From Pedobacter boryungensis (lineage in GTDB: Bacteria > Bacteroidota > Bacteroidia > Sphingobacteriales > Sphingobacteriaceae), in assembly GCF_013204825.1 (NCBI RefSeq), contig NZ_JABMKV010000002.1:496001-560000 (forward strand): a stretch of 64,000 nucleotides of DNA, written 5' to 3'. Below the pieces are notes generated by a model. That model searched no databases, had not been told where the DNA came from, and saw only the letters and a list, made by a program, of their open reading frames with translations. Positions 16,916 through 26,675 of the stretch are shown here, in pieces; the stretch's first letter is position 1, and each line of letters starts with the position of its first letter. The translations under genes and the position numbers were made by a program.

Positions 16916-16947
16916 TAACTAAATCTTTAATACTAAAAATTTAGTTA
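16916..16947. promoter_or_regulatory. Nine-bp inverted repeat between divergent genes
   Basis: TAACTAAAT, 14 bases, ATTTAGTTA: perfect nine-base arms. It lies between the divergent receptor operon and the DUF4153 gene, directly upstream of the receptor's possible -7 box, where a repressor or activator would act. No regulator is identified. Confidence 0.4.
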
Positions 16948-17028
16948 AAGAATTTTAACATTAAATAACAATATTAAACATTTATTAAAAATTTTATATC
17001 AATTGGATTTTAACGCTTAGATTAGACT

Positions 17029-18849
17029 ATGAAACTACCATCTTTACAAACGCTATGGCAAGGAACCAACCGAGTTTCTTCGCGATTCCCGCTGCAGTTT
17101 TTAATAGCTATTATTTCTACAGGGATATGGTGGTGTTTAACTGATTTAGATTATAAAGAACAAGAGTACACGCATAATTTAGTCACAGCTTTAGCTGTTT
17201 GTAATTTAGCTTTAACCCTTTTATTAGCAGCAGATTTATTTTGTGAGGTTCATCATTATTCAAATCTTAAAAAGTGGATAGTAAGAATCGTTGTGCTTGC
17301 AATTTCCATAACTCTATATTTTTTACTTAATCCGTGGGCTTATTTAATAGATGTGTATAGAATATTTCTATTAGCCTTTGCCTTTCATTTGTTGGTTGCC
17401 TTTACGCCTTTTATTGGTAAATCCAATCTTAATGGTTTTTGGCAATATAATAAAACACTTTTTCTTCGATTCTTAACCGCTGCCTTTTATGCTGCTGTTT
17501 TATATGCAGGTTTATCTATCGCTTTATTAGCAATTGATGGCTTATTTGATGTAGATATCAATTATCGCACTTACATGAAACTTTTGGCAGTAGTAAGTGC
17601 AGGATTTACAACAATTTTCTTTTTAGCAGGAATACCAGATAATTTTGAAGCACTAAACGAAGAACATTCTTATCCAAAAGGATTAAAGATTTTCACTCAA
17701 TATGTGCTAATTCCTTTAATGACAATTTATTTAGGTATTCTTTTGGTTTATGAAGTAAAAATCATTTTTCAGTGGACTTTACCAAAAGGCCTGGTTTCTA
17801 CATTAATCTTAGGTTATGCAGTATTCGGAATTTTATCATTGCTTTTAATTTATCCAATAAAAGATAGAGAAGGCAATGGGTGGATGAGACTGTTTTCTAA
17901 GTTCTTTTATTTAATGATGATTCCATTAATTGTTCTTCTATTACTTGCTATTGGTAAAAGAGTTTTTAGTTATGGAGTTACAGAATCTAGATATATTTTA
18001 ATTGTTTTAGGGGTTTGGCTAACCGCAGTTACAACTTATTTCTTAATCAGCAAAAAACAAAATATTAAAGTCATTCCAATTAGCCTTTGTATTTTGGCAT
18101 TGTTGGGAACTTATGGGCCACAAAGTGCATTTTCTGTTTCAAAGTATTCTCAAGTTTCTAGATTGAGAATGTTAATGAAAAGTGCAGATAAAAAGGAAAT
18201 TGCAGAAAGATCAGAAGTAGTAAGGTATTTAGTAGATAGACACGGACTTACTTCCCTACAAAGTTTTACTAATGCAGATTTAAAAGATATAGAAACCAAG
18301 ATTAATGCAAGAGTAAAATCTAAAGGAGTTTACGATTATGAAATAAAAAATCAAAAAATTGATACGGCATTTAAGTTATTAAAAGTTAAAGATGTAAGAT
18401 ATGAAGATGATAACGAACAGGTTAACTTTATTAGTAAGGAAAAAGGTGTGATATCCGTTACTGGTTATGATGCGATTTTTTCGTTTAACGAGTATGCAGA
18501 TTCCTCAAAAGTATTTGATGGAACTGTTTTCAAATTGGATCAAAATCCTGAAAAGAAAAGAAGTGGCAATAACAATAGATTAACAGTTACAGTTGGTAAA
18601 GAAAATCCATTTGAATTTAATCTAAAAGCTATGGCTAATGAAGCATACAATCAGTATAAAATGGATAAACTTATAAAAGTAGATTACAACAACTACGAAT
18701 ATCCCTCAGAAAAAATGCAACTTATTCATCAAACCAAACGTTATACGATTAAACTTGTAGTGACAAATATGAGTGGTTATTTTGATAACGATAAAAAGGA
18801 TTTCGATTGGTTTAATTTTCAAGGTTTTATATTAGTTAAAAAAAATTAG
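17029..18849 (+). CDS. DUF4153 multi-pass membrane protein
   Basis: A 606-residue protein. The first 385 residues contain about ten to twelve hydrophobic spans, separated by short loops and conserved positions typical of DUF4153 (LLLAADLFCEVHHYSNLKKW; FLAGIPDNFEALNEEHSYPK; SYGVTESRYILIVLGVWLT). The last 220 residues are soluble, with a VSRLRMLMKSADKKEIAE helix and a beta-rich end. The biochemical role of the family is unknown. The gene stands alone between a divergent receptor operon and the helicase gene. Confidence 0.82.
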   Translation: MKLPSLQTLWQGTNRVSSRFPLQFLIAIISTGIWWCLTDLDYKEQEYTHNLVTALAVCNLALTLLLAADLFCEVHHYSNLKKWIVRIVVLAISITLYFLLNPWAYLIDVYRIFLLAFAFHLLVAFTPFIGKSNLNGFWQYNKTLFLRFLTAAFYAAVLYAGLSIALLAIDGLFDVDINYRTYMKLLAVVSAGFTTIFFLAGIPDNFEALNEEHSYPKGLKIFTQYVLIPLMTIYLGILLVYEVKIIFQWTLPKGLVSTLILGYAVFGILSLLLIYPIKDREGNGWMRLFSKFFYLMMIPLIVLLLLAIGKRVFSYGVTESRYILIVLGVWLTAVTTYFLISKKQNIKVIPISLCILALLGTYGPQSAFSVSKYSQVSRLRMLMKSADKKEIAERSEVVRYLVDRHGLTSLQSFTNADLKDIETKINARVKSKGVYDYEIKNQKIDTAFKLLKVKDVRYEDDNEQVNFISKEKGVISVTGYDAIFSFNEYADSSKVFDGTVFKLDQNPEKKRSGNNNRLTVTVGKENPFEFNLKAMANEAYNQYKMDKLIKVDYNNYEYPSEKMQLIHQTKRYTIKLVVTNMSGYFDNDKKDFDWFNFQGFILVKKN

Positions 18850-18932
18850 AAATAGTTTATCACAGTTTTACACATCCTATAATATTGCCGAATGAAAACT
18901 CTATATTGTACGGCCTGTGATTAAAGAATAAA

Positions 18933-21230
18933 ATGTTACAACCTATAGAAGAACTACAACCAGCCCAGCTTGCGGCAAAGTTTATTAATTTAACCTCAAG
19001 ACATATTTTTTTAACAGGTAAAGCCGGTACAGGTAAAACTACTTTTCTTAGAAATTTAATTTCCTTAACACATAAAAAGGCTGTCATAGTTGCACCAACT
19101 GGTATTGCAGCTATTAATGCGGCTGGCGTAACAATTCATTCTCTTTTTCAGCTGCCATTTGGTACTTTTTTACCAAGATTAGCCCCCACCAATACTGTTG
19201 CGGTATATCAACATTATCATACGCCAAAATCTATTATCAAGCATTTAAATATGAATGCAACTAAGCGCCGTATTTTACTTGATTTAGAATTATTAATTAT
19301 TGATGAAGTTAGCATGTTGCGGGCAGATTTACTAGATGCAATTGATATGGTTTTACGTTACATCCGTAAAAATAATTCGAGTTTTGGTGGGGTTCAAGTA
19401 CTTTTTATTGGCGATTTACATCAGTTACCACCAGTTGTTAAAAATGACGAATGGAATTTGTTAAGCGCATTTTATAAGAGTGCTTTTTTCTTTGATGCAT
19501 TAGTACTAGAAAAAGATAAACCGGTTTATATAGAATTAGAGAAAATTTATCGTCAAGCGGATGAAACATTTATTAATTTGTTAAATAATCTGCGCAATAA
19601 CCAGGTTACTGAACAAGATATCGCTCTGCTTAAAACTTATTACAAAGAAAATTATGAGCCCGAGCTTACTGATAATTACATCACATTAACTACACATAAT
19701 AACAAGGCTGATACATTAAATAAAAGTAGCTTGAATAGGTTAGCGGGCAAGTCGTTTTTATACCACGCAACTATTGAAAAGGAATTTAATGAAAGTGCTT
19801 ATCCAGCAGAAAAGACTTTGGAACTAAAAGTTGGCGCACAAGTAATGTTTATTAAAAACGATCCAACTGGTGAGCAAAGGTTTTTTAATGGAAAAATTGC
19901 TGTGGTTACTAAATTAAGTAATGATTCTATTGAAGTAAAAACCGATGGCTCGAAGCAAAATTTAATCATCGAGAAATATACTTGGAAAAACATAAAATAC
20001 ACCGCAAACAAAGTAAACAATGAAATAGAGGAAGAAATTGCTGGGACATTTACACAATTCCCATTAAAATTGGCTTGGGCCATTACGGTTCATAAAAGTC
20101 AGGGTTTAACTTTTGATAAAGCGATTGTTGATATTGGAGATGCATTTGCACCAGGACAAATTTATGTAGCACTCTCTCGTTTGCGTTCGCTTGATGGTCT
20201 AATCTTAACTTCTTTAATATCTGGTAAGGGAATCAGGCAGGACCAAAATGTGACTTATTTCGCGAGAACAAAGCAACAGCAAGAAGATCTAGTTGTTCAG
20301 ATTAAAAAGGAAAGCGATGCGTTTTTAAAATACTCATTGCTGCAAAGTTTCAATTTTACAGTACTTGATAATTATGTTTTTGAACATGTTTTTAGTTATA
20401 CGAAAGATGAAAAACGATCTACGAAGCAAACACATTTAGCTTGGGTGGTGAAGCTGCAACAAGATTTAATTGCTTTAAAAGTAAATGCAGACAAGTTTTT
20501 AAAACAAATAGAAAGGTTGTTTATCATCGGCAATACCGAAAGTTTAAATTTACTGTTAGAAAGAACGGAAGCTGCAGTAAACTATTTTAATCCTCAGTTA
20601 GAGGAAATGAGCAATTCTATTTTCGAATTAATGGAAATAGTTAAAACCGAAAAACAGACTAAAGAGTATTTGGTTGAGTTATTAGCGATGGAAGCCATGT
20701 TTTACGAGCAGTTTAAAAAAATCCGTAAGGCAAAAGCAATGTTGGCGGCAGCAAATAATGGTGTCGAATTAACAAAGGAAGAAGTATTGGCTTTGTACAA
20801 AAGTGCAAAAAGAGAAGAGCAAATTAGAACAGCTTATACCTTGCCAAATAAGAAGGAATTTAATCCGATAGAAGAAGACGAGTTTAGTAAGCCAAAGGCG
20901 ATGCGAAAATCGAAAACGTCGACACTACCTAAAGAAGACACAAAAGAAATTACATTGGCTTTATTTAAAGAAGGCAAAACAATTGCAGAAATTGCAAGTG
21001 AGCGTAAAATGTCCGTCGGCACAATTGAAGGACATTTAGCTCATTTTGTGGCAAAACAAGAGGTAAAAGCAGGTGATCTTATTCCTGCGAAGAAATTGGA
21101 TGAAATTACTACTGCAATTGGTAAACTAAAATCTATCAGAATGAATGATATTCGTGAGCATTTAGGTAAATCTTATGCTTTTGGAGAAATCAAAATCGCA
21201 ATAGCGGCGTATTTAGCAGAAGGAAATTAG
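18933..21230 (+). CDS. Pif1/RecD-like superfamily 1 helicase with C-terminal HTH
   Basis: This 765-residue protein has an N-terminal helicase core with Walker A GKAGTGKT at residues 29-36, APTGIAAINAAGVTIHSLFQ after it, Walker B LLIIDEVSMLRADLLDAID, and FIGDLHQLPPVV. A UvrD_C_2-type motif VHKSQGLTFDKAIVDIGDAF and YVALSRLRSLDGLILTS follow near residue 390. The C-terminal third has helical linkers and then a helix-turn-helix (about 670-720, IAEIASERKMSVGTIEGHLA) of the RecQ-associated HTH_40 type. It probably unwinds DNA or DNA-RNA structures in genome maintenance. It converges on dapF with a 4-base overlap. Confidence 0.87.
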   Translation: MLQPIEELQPAQLAAKFINLTSRHIFLTGKAGTGKTTFLRNLISLTHKKAVIVAPTGIAAINAAGVTIHSLFQLPFGTFLPRLAPTNTVAVYQHYHTPKSIIKHLNMNATKRRILLDLELLIIDEVSMLRADLLDAIDMVLRYIRKNNSSFGGVQVLFIGDLHQLPPVVKNDEWNLLSAFYKSAFFFDALVLEKDKPVYIELEKIYRQADETFINLLNNLRNNQVTEQDIALLKTYYKENYEPELTDNYITLTTHNNKADTLNKSSLNRLAGKSFLYHATIEKEFNESAYPAEKTLELKVGAQVMFIKNDPTGEQRFFNGKIAVVTKLSNDSIEVKTDGSKQNLIIEKYTWKNIKYTANKVNNEIEEEIAGTFTQFPLKLAWAITVHKSQGLTFDKAIVDIGDAFAPGQIYVALSRLRSLDGLILTSLISGKGIRQDQNVTYFARTKQQQEDLVVQIKKESDAFLKYSLLQSFNFTVLDNYVFEHVFSYTKDEKRSTKQTHLAWVVKLQQDLIALKVNADKFLKQIERLFIIGNTESLNLLLERTEAAVNYFNPQLEEMSNSIFELMEIVKTEKQTKEYLVELLAMEAMFYEQFKKIRKAKAMLAAANNGVELTKEEVLALYKSAKREEQIRTAYTLPNKKEFNPIEEDEFSKPKAMRKSKTSTLPKEDTKEITLALFKEGKTIAEIASERKMSVGTIEGHLAHFVAKQEVKAGDLIPAKKLDEITTAIGKLKSIRMNDIREHLGKSYAFGEIKIAIAAYLAEGN

Positions 21231-22009
21231 AAATTAAGCTTTCCTTCAAAAACCTGTTCTGCCGGACCGCATAAAAATACATTCGTAAATTTCGAACCGT
21301 CGTAATCAAAGTTAATTTGCAATTTACCACCTAAAACTTCAATTGGAGTTTCAATATGTCCTGGTTGTTTTTGTTGTGCCATTGCCATAGCTACGGCAGT
21401 AACACCCGTGCCACATGCATACGTTTCATCTTCGACACCACGCTCAAATGTCCGTACAAATAAATGATTGCCTTTGTCTTCTACAAAGTTTACGTTAATA
21501 CCATTTAATTTATAAGTGTCGTTGTTGCGAATATTTTTACCTTCTGTAAATACATCTAGCTCAGCTAAATTTTGAACCTCTCGTATATAATGTGGAGACC
21601 CTGTATTTAACACAAAAGCACTTCCATCAGTTTTAATGGTGTCAACATCAATCATTTGCAACTCCACCCAATTTCCTTCTGCTGTAATTTTGGCATAATG
21701 TGGGCCATCTACTGCCAAAAAATTAGTTTCATTTTCAATTATTCCTAAAAATTTGGCAAACGCAACAATACAACGACCGCCATTTCCACACATGCTTCCT
21801 ATGTTCCCATCTGAATTGTAATACACCATTTCAAAATCGTAGTTTTCATGATTAGTTAAGAACATCAAACCATCAGCGCCAATACCAAAACGACGGTCAC
21901 AAAGTTGGGCTATGAGTTTATTATCAATGTTTTTTAGTTCACTAACGCGATGATCAATTAAAATAAAATCATTACCTGCACCTTGATATTTATAGAATTT
22001 TATGTTCAT
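21227..22009 (-). CDS. dapF: Diaminopimelate epimerase
   Basis: A 260-residue enzyme that converts LL-diaminopimelate to the meso form for lysine and peptidoglycan synthesis. The two catalytic cysteines are in CGNGGRCIVAF and ACGTGVTAVA. The N-terminus KFYKYQGAGNDFILIDHR and the RFGIGADGLM segment are diagnostic. Its length is a little under the usual 270-280 residues but all core blocks are present. It is a single gene whose 3' end overlaps the helicase gene by four bases in convergent orientation. Confidence 0.96.
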   Translation of the reverse strand: MNIKFYKYQGAGNDFILIDHRVSELKNIDNKLIAQLCDRRFGIGADGLMFLTNHENYDFEMVYYNSDGNIGSMCGNGGRCIVAFAKFLGIIENETNFLAVDGPHYAKITAEGNWVELQMIDVDTIKTDGSAFVLNTGSPHYIREVQNLAELDVFTEGKNIRNNDTYKLNGINVNFVEDKGNHLFVRTFERGVEDETYACGTGVTAVAMAMAQQKQPGHIETPIEVLGGKLQINFDYDGSKFTNVFLCGPAEQVFEGKLNF

Positions 22010-22134
22010 TATTTCTTCATTTTGGCATATAATATTTGTGGGTCTTAAATTTTAAACCAGTAACTTAAATTGATTTAACATTTTTTAACACAAAATTAGA
22101 TGTGTTTACTATACAAATATCGTTTATATGGTAT

Positions 22135-22142
22135 TAAATTTG
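22135..22142 (+). promoter_or_regulatory. -7 promoter box of the HtrA gene
   Basis: TAAATTTG is an exact TAnnTTTG match, 41 bases before the ATG at 22184. A clear -33 box is not seen. Confidence 0.5.
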
Positions 22143-22183
22143 AATAAATCATTCGAAAAAAAGAATAATAAAATATATAACAA

Positions 22184-23728
22184 ATGAAAAAAATAGGATT
22201 AATAGTGTTGGCTGCATTTTTAGGAGGTGCAGTTGCGATTGGCGCTTATAAACTATTAGAGCGCAACAACGATAACTTTTCATTAACAGAGAAGCAAAAT
22301 ATGATGTTTGCCAATAATCCAATTAAAGTTGGATCATCAGGTGCAGTAGATTTTGTTCAAGCTGCTGCTGCAGTTTCTCCAGCAGTTGTTCATATTAAAA
22401 CGACATACGGAAATAATTCGTCCGATGATAACAGTGGTAGTGGAATGGATGATATGCTAGAACAATTTTTTGGTAATGGTGGAAGAAGATCACGTGTACC
22501 AAGAGCCGCATCAGGTTCAGGTGTAATTTTAACGGCCGATGGATATATTGTAACTAATAATCACGTAGTTGAGAATGCAGATAAAATTGAAGTTATTTTA
22601 TCAAATAGACGTAAAGTAACAGCAAAAGTTATTGGTAGAGATCCCAATACAGATTTAGCATTAATTAAAGTTGATGTAAATGGTTTACCTTTTGTTAAAA
22701 TGGGAAATTCTGATAATGTGCAAGTTGGAGAGTGGGTTTTAGCTGTAGGTTTTCCTCTAGATTTACAAACTACGGTTACTGCAGGTATTGTAAGTGCAAA
22801 AGCACGTAATATTGGCATTTTAAATAGAACCCAGCAACAGCCAACTCGCGAAGAGTACGAGGAATATCAAAGAACCGGTAAAATGCCAGAGCGTCCAGCA
22901 AATAATTCAATTGAATCTTACATTCAAACAGATGCTGCAATTAACCCTGGAAATAGTGGTGGTGCATTAGTTAATGCAAATGGAGAGTTAGTAGGTATCA
23001 ACGCTGCAATTGCTTCAGAAACTGGAAGAAATGAAGGATATGGATTTGCAATTCCTGTGAATTTGGCAAAAAAAATATTAGAAGATTTTAAAGAATATGG
23101 CACCGTAAAACGTGGTTATATTGGTGTTACTTTCCAAGCTTTAGATGCTGATGCTGCTGAAAAACTAAACGTTAAAGATATCAATGGTTTATATGTAAGT
23201 AGCGTATTGCCAGGTGGTGGTGCAGCCTCTGCAGGAATAAAAGAGGGCGATATCATTAAAAAAGTAGAAGGTGTAGAAATTTATGACTCACCAGATTTAC
23301 AAGAAAAAGTAGGTCGTATGCGCCCTGGTGATAAAATTGCTTTAACTGTTTTAAAAGCAGATGGTTCTACAAAAAATGTAAGCGTAACGTTAAAGCCCGA
23401 AAGCAGTGTGTCATTAGCATCAAAAAATGTAGAAAACAAAGCAACTGGAGCCACAATTAACAAATTAGGAGCAAGTTTTGCACCAGCTTCAGCAGCATTA
23501 AAAGCTAAATTTGGTGTGAAAGATGGCGTAGTAGTTACTAATGTAGAGCAAGGGAAGTTGTTCGATTATTGGGATGTAAATAAAGGATTATTAATTACAA
23601 AAGTAAATGGCAAACCAGTAAATAGCGCAGCTGATATTGAAAAGGCATTGCCAACATCTCCAAATGGAAAAACAACTATTTCTGGTTTTAACGAAAATGG
23701 TGGTTCATATACCATTTCATTTAATTAA
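22184..23728 (+). CDS. Periplasmic serine protease, HtrA/DegP (Do) family
   Basis: A 514-residue protease/chaperone of the cell envelope. A hydrophobic N-terminal segment (residues 4-22) serves as signal peptide or anchor. The trypsin-like domain has catalytic His in IVTNNHVVENA, Asp in DPNTDLALIKV and Ser in NPGNSGGALVN. Two PDZ domains follow (about 300-395, with GYIGVTFQALDADAAEKL, and about 420-514, with GVVVTNVEQGKLFD). It degrades or refolds damaged envelope proteins. The -7 box at 22135 and the terminator at 23748 suggest a single-gene unit. Confidence 0.95.
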   Translation: MKKIGLIVLAAFLGGAVAIGAYKLLERNNDNFSLTEKQNMMFANNPIKVGSSGAVDFVQAAAAVSPAVVHIKTTYGNNSSDDNSGSGMDDMLEQFFGNGGRRSRVPRAASGSGVILTADGYIVTNNHVVENADKIEVILSNRRKVTAKVIGRDPNTDLALIKVDVNGLPFVKMGNSDNVQVGEWVLAVGFPLDLQTTVTAGIVSAKARNIGILNRTQQQPTREEYEEYQRTGKMPERPANNSIESYIQTDAAINPGNSGGALVNANGELVGINAAIASETGRNEGYGFAIPVNLAKKILEDFKEYGTVKRGYIGVTFQALDADAAEKLNVKDINGLYVSSVLPGGGAASAGIKEGDIIKKVEGVEIYDSPDLQEKVGRMRPGDKIALTVLKADGSTKNVSVTLKPESSVSLASKNVENKATGATINKLGASFAPASAALKAKFGVKDGVVVTNVEQGKLFDYWDVNKGLLITKVNGKPVNSAADIEKALPTSPNGKTTISGFNENGGSYTISFN

Positions 23729-23747
23729 AATTAATATACATGTTATG

Positions 23748-23779
23748 AAAAAAGGAGTGGCATTCGTCACTCCTTTTTT
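23748..23779 (+). terminator. Terminator after the HtrA gene
   Basis: AAAAAAGGAGTG, an eight-base loop, CACTCCTTTTTT. The stem is perfect and is followed by a T tract, as in a rho-independent terminator. Confidence 0.9.
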
Positions 23780-23843
23780 ATGCGCTTATTTTAAGATAAG
23801 CCCTTCATTGAGTGAGAATTTCAACTATTTTTCACTTAGTTTT

Positions 23844-23860
23844 TTTAGAACGTTTCTAAA
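23844..23860. promoter_or_regulatory. Palindrome upstream of the sdh operon
   Basis: TTTAGAA-CGT-TTCTAAA: perfect seven-base arms, 57 bases upstream of the sdhC -7 box. It could be an operator; nothing else in the sequence identifies the regulator. Confidence 0.3.
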
Positions 23861-23916
23861 TAGCTTCTTTATTGCTTTTTTATGTCGAGCATTCCTATTT
23901 TAAATCATATTTTAAA

Positions 23917-23924
23917 TACTTTTG
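23917..23924 (+). promoter_or_regulatory. -7 promoter box of the sdhCAB operon
   Basis: TACTTTTG matches TAnnTTTG exactly, 28 bases before the ATG of sdhC. Confidence 0.55.
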
Positions 23925-23952
23925 CACTAACTGAATAAAAAAATAAAAGCTA

Positions 23953-24627
23953 ATGGGTAGTATCGCAAATGCTTTTTCCTCATCAATAGGAAAAAAACTA
24001 ATAATGGGGCTTACGGGCCTTTTTCTAATTTCTTTTTTAGTCGTACACTGTTTTTTAAACTCTTTCGTTTTTTTTGATAATACAGGAGTGTTGTTTAACG
24101 AAGGTGCACACTTTATGGCAACTAACTGGATTATTCGTGCTATGGAAGTTGTATTAATGGCAGGGTTGTTATTGCACATTGTACAAGGAGCAAGATTAAC
24201 CTTTCAAAATCAAGCAGCAAGACCAGTAAAATATGCTTATAACGACGGCAATGCTAATAGTAAGTGGTATTCTCGTTCTATGGGTTTATTGGGTACGTTG
24301 TTATTAATTTTCTTAATTGTTCACTTAGCTCAATTCTGGACAGTTTCTCGTTTTACTGGTATTCCTACTGTTGATGCGAATGGACATGAAGATTTGTACG
24401 CAGTAATGAAAGGGACTTTCTCAAATATTTGGTTTGTAGTTTTATATGTATTAGCTATGATTTCTTTAGCTTATCATTTATTGCATGGTTTTGCTTCTAC
24501 TTTCCAAACATTAGGTTGGAATCACAAAAAGTATACTCCAATTATCAAATCATTGGGTGTTTGGTTTTCTATTTTGATCCCATTAATTTTTGCAGCAATG
24601 CCAATTTGGATCTATTTAGGTCTATAA
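23953..24627 (+). CDS. sdhC: Succinate dehydrogenase cytochrome b subunit (b558 family)
   Basis: A 224-residue integral membrane protein with five hydrophobic spans, the length and topology of the b558-type SdhC of Bacteroidota. Histidines suited to bind two hemes lie in VVHCFLNSFVFF, LLLHIVQGARLTF, IVHLAQFWTV and YHLLHGFASTFQTLGWNHKK. It anchors the SdhAB catalytic pair and passes electrons between succinate/fumarate and menaquinone. It is the first gene of sdhCAB, with a 30-base gap to sdhA. Confidence 0.93.
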   Translation: MGSIANAFSSSIGKKLIMGLTGLFLISFLVVHCFLNSFVFFDNTGVLFNEGAHFMATNWIIRAMEVVLMAGLLLHIVQGARLTFQNQAARPVKYAYNDGNANSKWYSRSMGLLGTLLLIFLIVHLAQFWTVSRFTGIPTVDANGHEDLYAVMKGTFSNIWFVVLYVLAMISLAYHLLHGFASTFQTLGWNHKKYTPIIKSLGVWFSILIPLIFAAMPIWIYLGL

Positions 24628-24657
24628 AATAATTTTGAACGAATAAAGCTATATATA

Positions 24658-26637
24658 ATGTCAGCAATAAATTCAAATATACCAGAGGGAGAATTAACCG
24701 CAAAGTGGACGAAATTTAAATCGTCTGTACCTTTAGTTAATCCTTCTAATAAAAGAAGTTTAGAAATAATTGTAGTTGGTTCTGGTTTAGCTGGAGCTTC
24801 TGCAGCTGCAACTTTAGCCGAAATGGGCTATAAAGTAAAATGTTTTTGTTTTCAAGATTCACCTCGTAGAGCGCACTCTATTGCAGCTCAAGGTGGTATT
24901 AATGCAGCAAAAAATTATCAGAATGATGGCGATAGTACATATCGTTTATTTTATGATACCATTAAAGGTGGAGATTATAGAGCACGTGAAGCTAATGTAC
25001 ATCGTTTAGCAGAAGTAAGCGCAAATATTATCGATCAATGTGTGGCTCAAGGTGTTCCTTTGGCTCGTGAATATGGTGGCTTGTTAGATAATCGTTCATT
25101 CGGTGGTACACAAGTTCAACGTACTTTTTATGCGGCAGGTCAAACTGGTCAACAATTATTATTAGGTGCATATTCTGCTTTGGAGCGCCAAATAGGAATG
25201 GGTAAAGTAGAAATGTTTACTCGCCATGAAATGCTAGAAGTAGTTAAGATTGAAGGTAAAGCTCGTGGTATCATTGCTCGTAACTTAATTACTGGAGAAT
25301 TAGAACGTCACTTTGGTCATGCTGTAGTTTTAGGAACAGGTGGTTATGGAAACGTATTTTATTTGTCTACCAATGCAATGGGTAGTAACGTAACTGCAGC
25401 TTGGAAAGCGAATAAACAAGGCGCTTTTTTTGCAAATCCTTGCTATACTCAAATTCACCCAACGTGTATTCCAGTTTCTGGAGATCATCAATCTAAATTA
25501 ACCCTAATGTCAGAGTCTTTACGTAATGACGGACGTATTTGGGTGCCAAAAATGAAAGATGATACACGTAAGCCTCAAGATATTCCTGAAGAAGAAAGAG
25601 ACTATTATTTAGAGCGTCGTTACCCTGCTTTCGGTAACTTGGTGCCACGTGATGTGGCTTCTCGTGCAGCAAAAGAAAGATGTGATGCAGGTTATGGAGT
25701 TGGCGCATCTAAATTAGCTGTCTATTTAGATTTTAAAGCAAATACAGAACGTTACGGTAGAATAGAAGCTTCAAAAGCTGGTAATCATAATCCTGATAAG
25801 GAAATATGCATGCGTTTAGGTTTAGAAGTGATTAAAGAAAAATACGGTAACCTGTTCGATATGTATGCACAAATTACAGGTGAAAATCCTTACGAAACAC
25901 CAATGCGTATTTATCCTGCAGTTCACTATACAATGGGTGGTTTATGGGTTGATTATAACTTAATGACAACCGTTCCAGGTTTGTATTGTACTGGTGAGGC
26001 AAATTTCTCTGATCATGGTGCAAATCGTTTAGGTGCATCGGCGTTAATGCAAGGTTTGGCAGACGGTTATTTTGTTTTACCTTACACTATCGGCGCTTAT
26101 TTATCGAAAGAAATTTCTGTTAAAGCAATTCCAACAGATCATCCAGCATTTGCTGAAGCCGAGGCTAAGGCAAAAGGAATTTTAGATACTTTAATTGGTA
26201 TTAAAGGAACCAAGTCTGTTGATTATTTCCACAAAAAATTAGGTTTAATAATGTGGGAAAAATGTGGAATGGCTCGTAATGCAGAAGGTTTAAGATCAGC
26301 TATTGCTGAAATACAACAATTGAAAAAAGACTTTTGGAGTGATGTACGTGTGCCAGGATCGGCAGACGAATATAATCCAGAATTAGAAAAAGCTGGTCGC
26401 GTTGCCGATTTCATCGAATTAGGAGAATTGATGTGCATGGATGCATTAAATCGTAATGAAAGCTGCGGTGGCCACTTCCGTGAAGAATATCAAACTGAAG
26501 AAGGAGAGGCATTACGTGATGATGAAAATTATGCTTACGTAGCAGCTTGGGAAAATAAAGGTGATGGAACTTTTGAGCTTCATAAAGAAGAATTGAAGTT
26601 CGAAAATATTAAAATAGCACAAAGAAGTTATAAATAG
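24658..26637 (+). CDS. sdhA: Succinate dehydrogenase/fumarate reductase flavoprotein subunit
   Basis: A 659-residue FAD-containing catalytic subunit. The dinucleotide-binding motif is [20 protein letters not shown]. The flavin-attaching histidine lies in [15 protein letters not shown]. The substrate-site segments ([32 protein letters not shown]) are intact. The length fits the Bacteroidota and epsilonproteobacterial type rather than the shorter E. coli SdhA. It oxidises succinate to fumarate, or the reverse, in the TCA cycle and respiratory chain, and sits between sdhC and sdhB in one operon. Confidence 0.96.
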   Translation: MSAINSNIPEGELTAKWTKFKSSVPLVNPSNKRSLEIIVVGSGLAGASAAATLAEMGYKVKCFCFQDSPRRAHSIAAQGGINAAKNYQNDGDSTYRLFYDTIKGGDYRAREANVHRLAEVSANIIDQCVAQGVPLAREYGGLLDNRSFGGTQVQRTFYAAGQTGQQLLLGAYSALERQIGMGKVEMFTRHEMLEVVKIEGKARGIIARNLITGELERHFGHAVVLGTGGYGNVFYLSTNAMGSNVTAAWKANKQGAFFANPCYTQIHPTCIPVSGDHQSKLTLMSESLRNDGRIWVPKMKDDTRKPQDIPEEERDYYLERRYPAFGNLVPRDVASRAAKERCDAGYGVGASKLAVYLDFKANTERYGRIEASKAGNHNPDKEICMRLGLEVIKEKYGNLFDMYAQITGENPYETPMRIYPAVHYTMGGLWVDYNLMTTVPGLYCTGEANFSDHGANRLGASALMQGLADGYFVLPYTIGAYLSKEISVKAIPTDHPAFAEAEAKAKGILDTLIGIKGTKSVDYFHKKLGLIMWEKCGMARNAEGLRSAIAEIQQLKKDFWSDVRVPGSADEYNPELEKAGRVADFIELGELMCMDALNRNESCGGHFREEYQTEEGEALRDDENYAYVAAWENKGDGTFELHKEELKFENIKIAQRSYK

Positions 26638-26675
26638 TAAAAGTACACCCTACTTTTTACTTAAATCTCTATACA

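Noticed and set aside
16955..16970. TTAACA followed by ATAACA near the DUF4153 promoter
   Set aside because: Only a loose match in an A/T run, wrong period and no -7 box at the right distance.
22075..22090. TTAACA-N4-TTAACA upstream of the HtrA gene, resembling the Pho-box-like repeats
   Set aside because: Period is 10 rather than 11, the distance to the -7 box is about 45 bases rather than 9, and the surroundings are strongly AT-rich, so chance is likely.
23637..23903. Plus-strand 88-codon frame covering the end of the HtrA gene and the terminator
   Set aside because: It reads through the HtrA terminator hairpin and its product is low-complexity Phe/Leu; a shadow frame.
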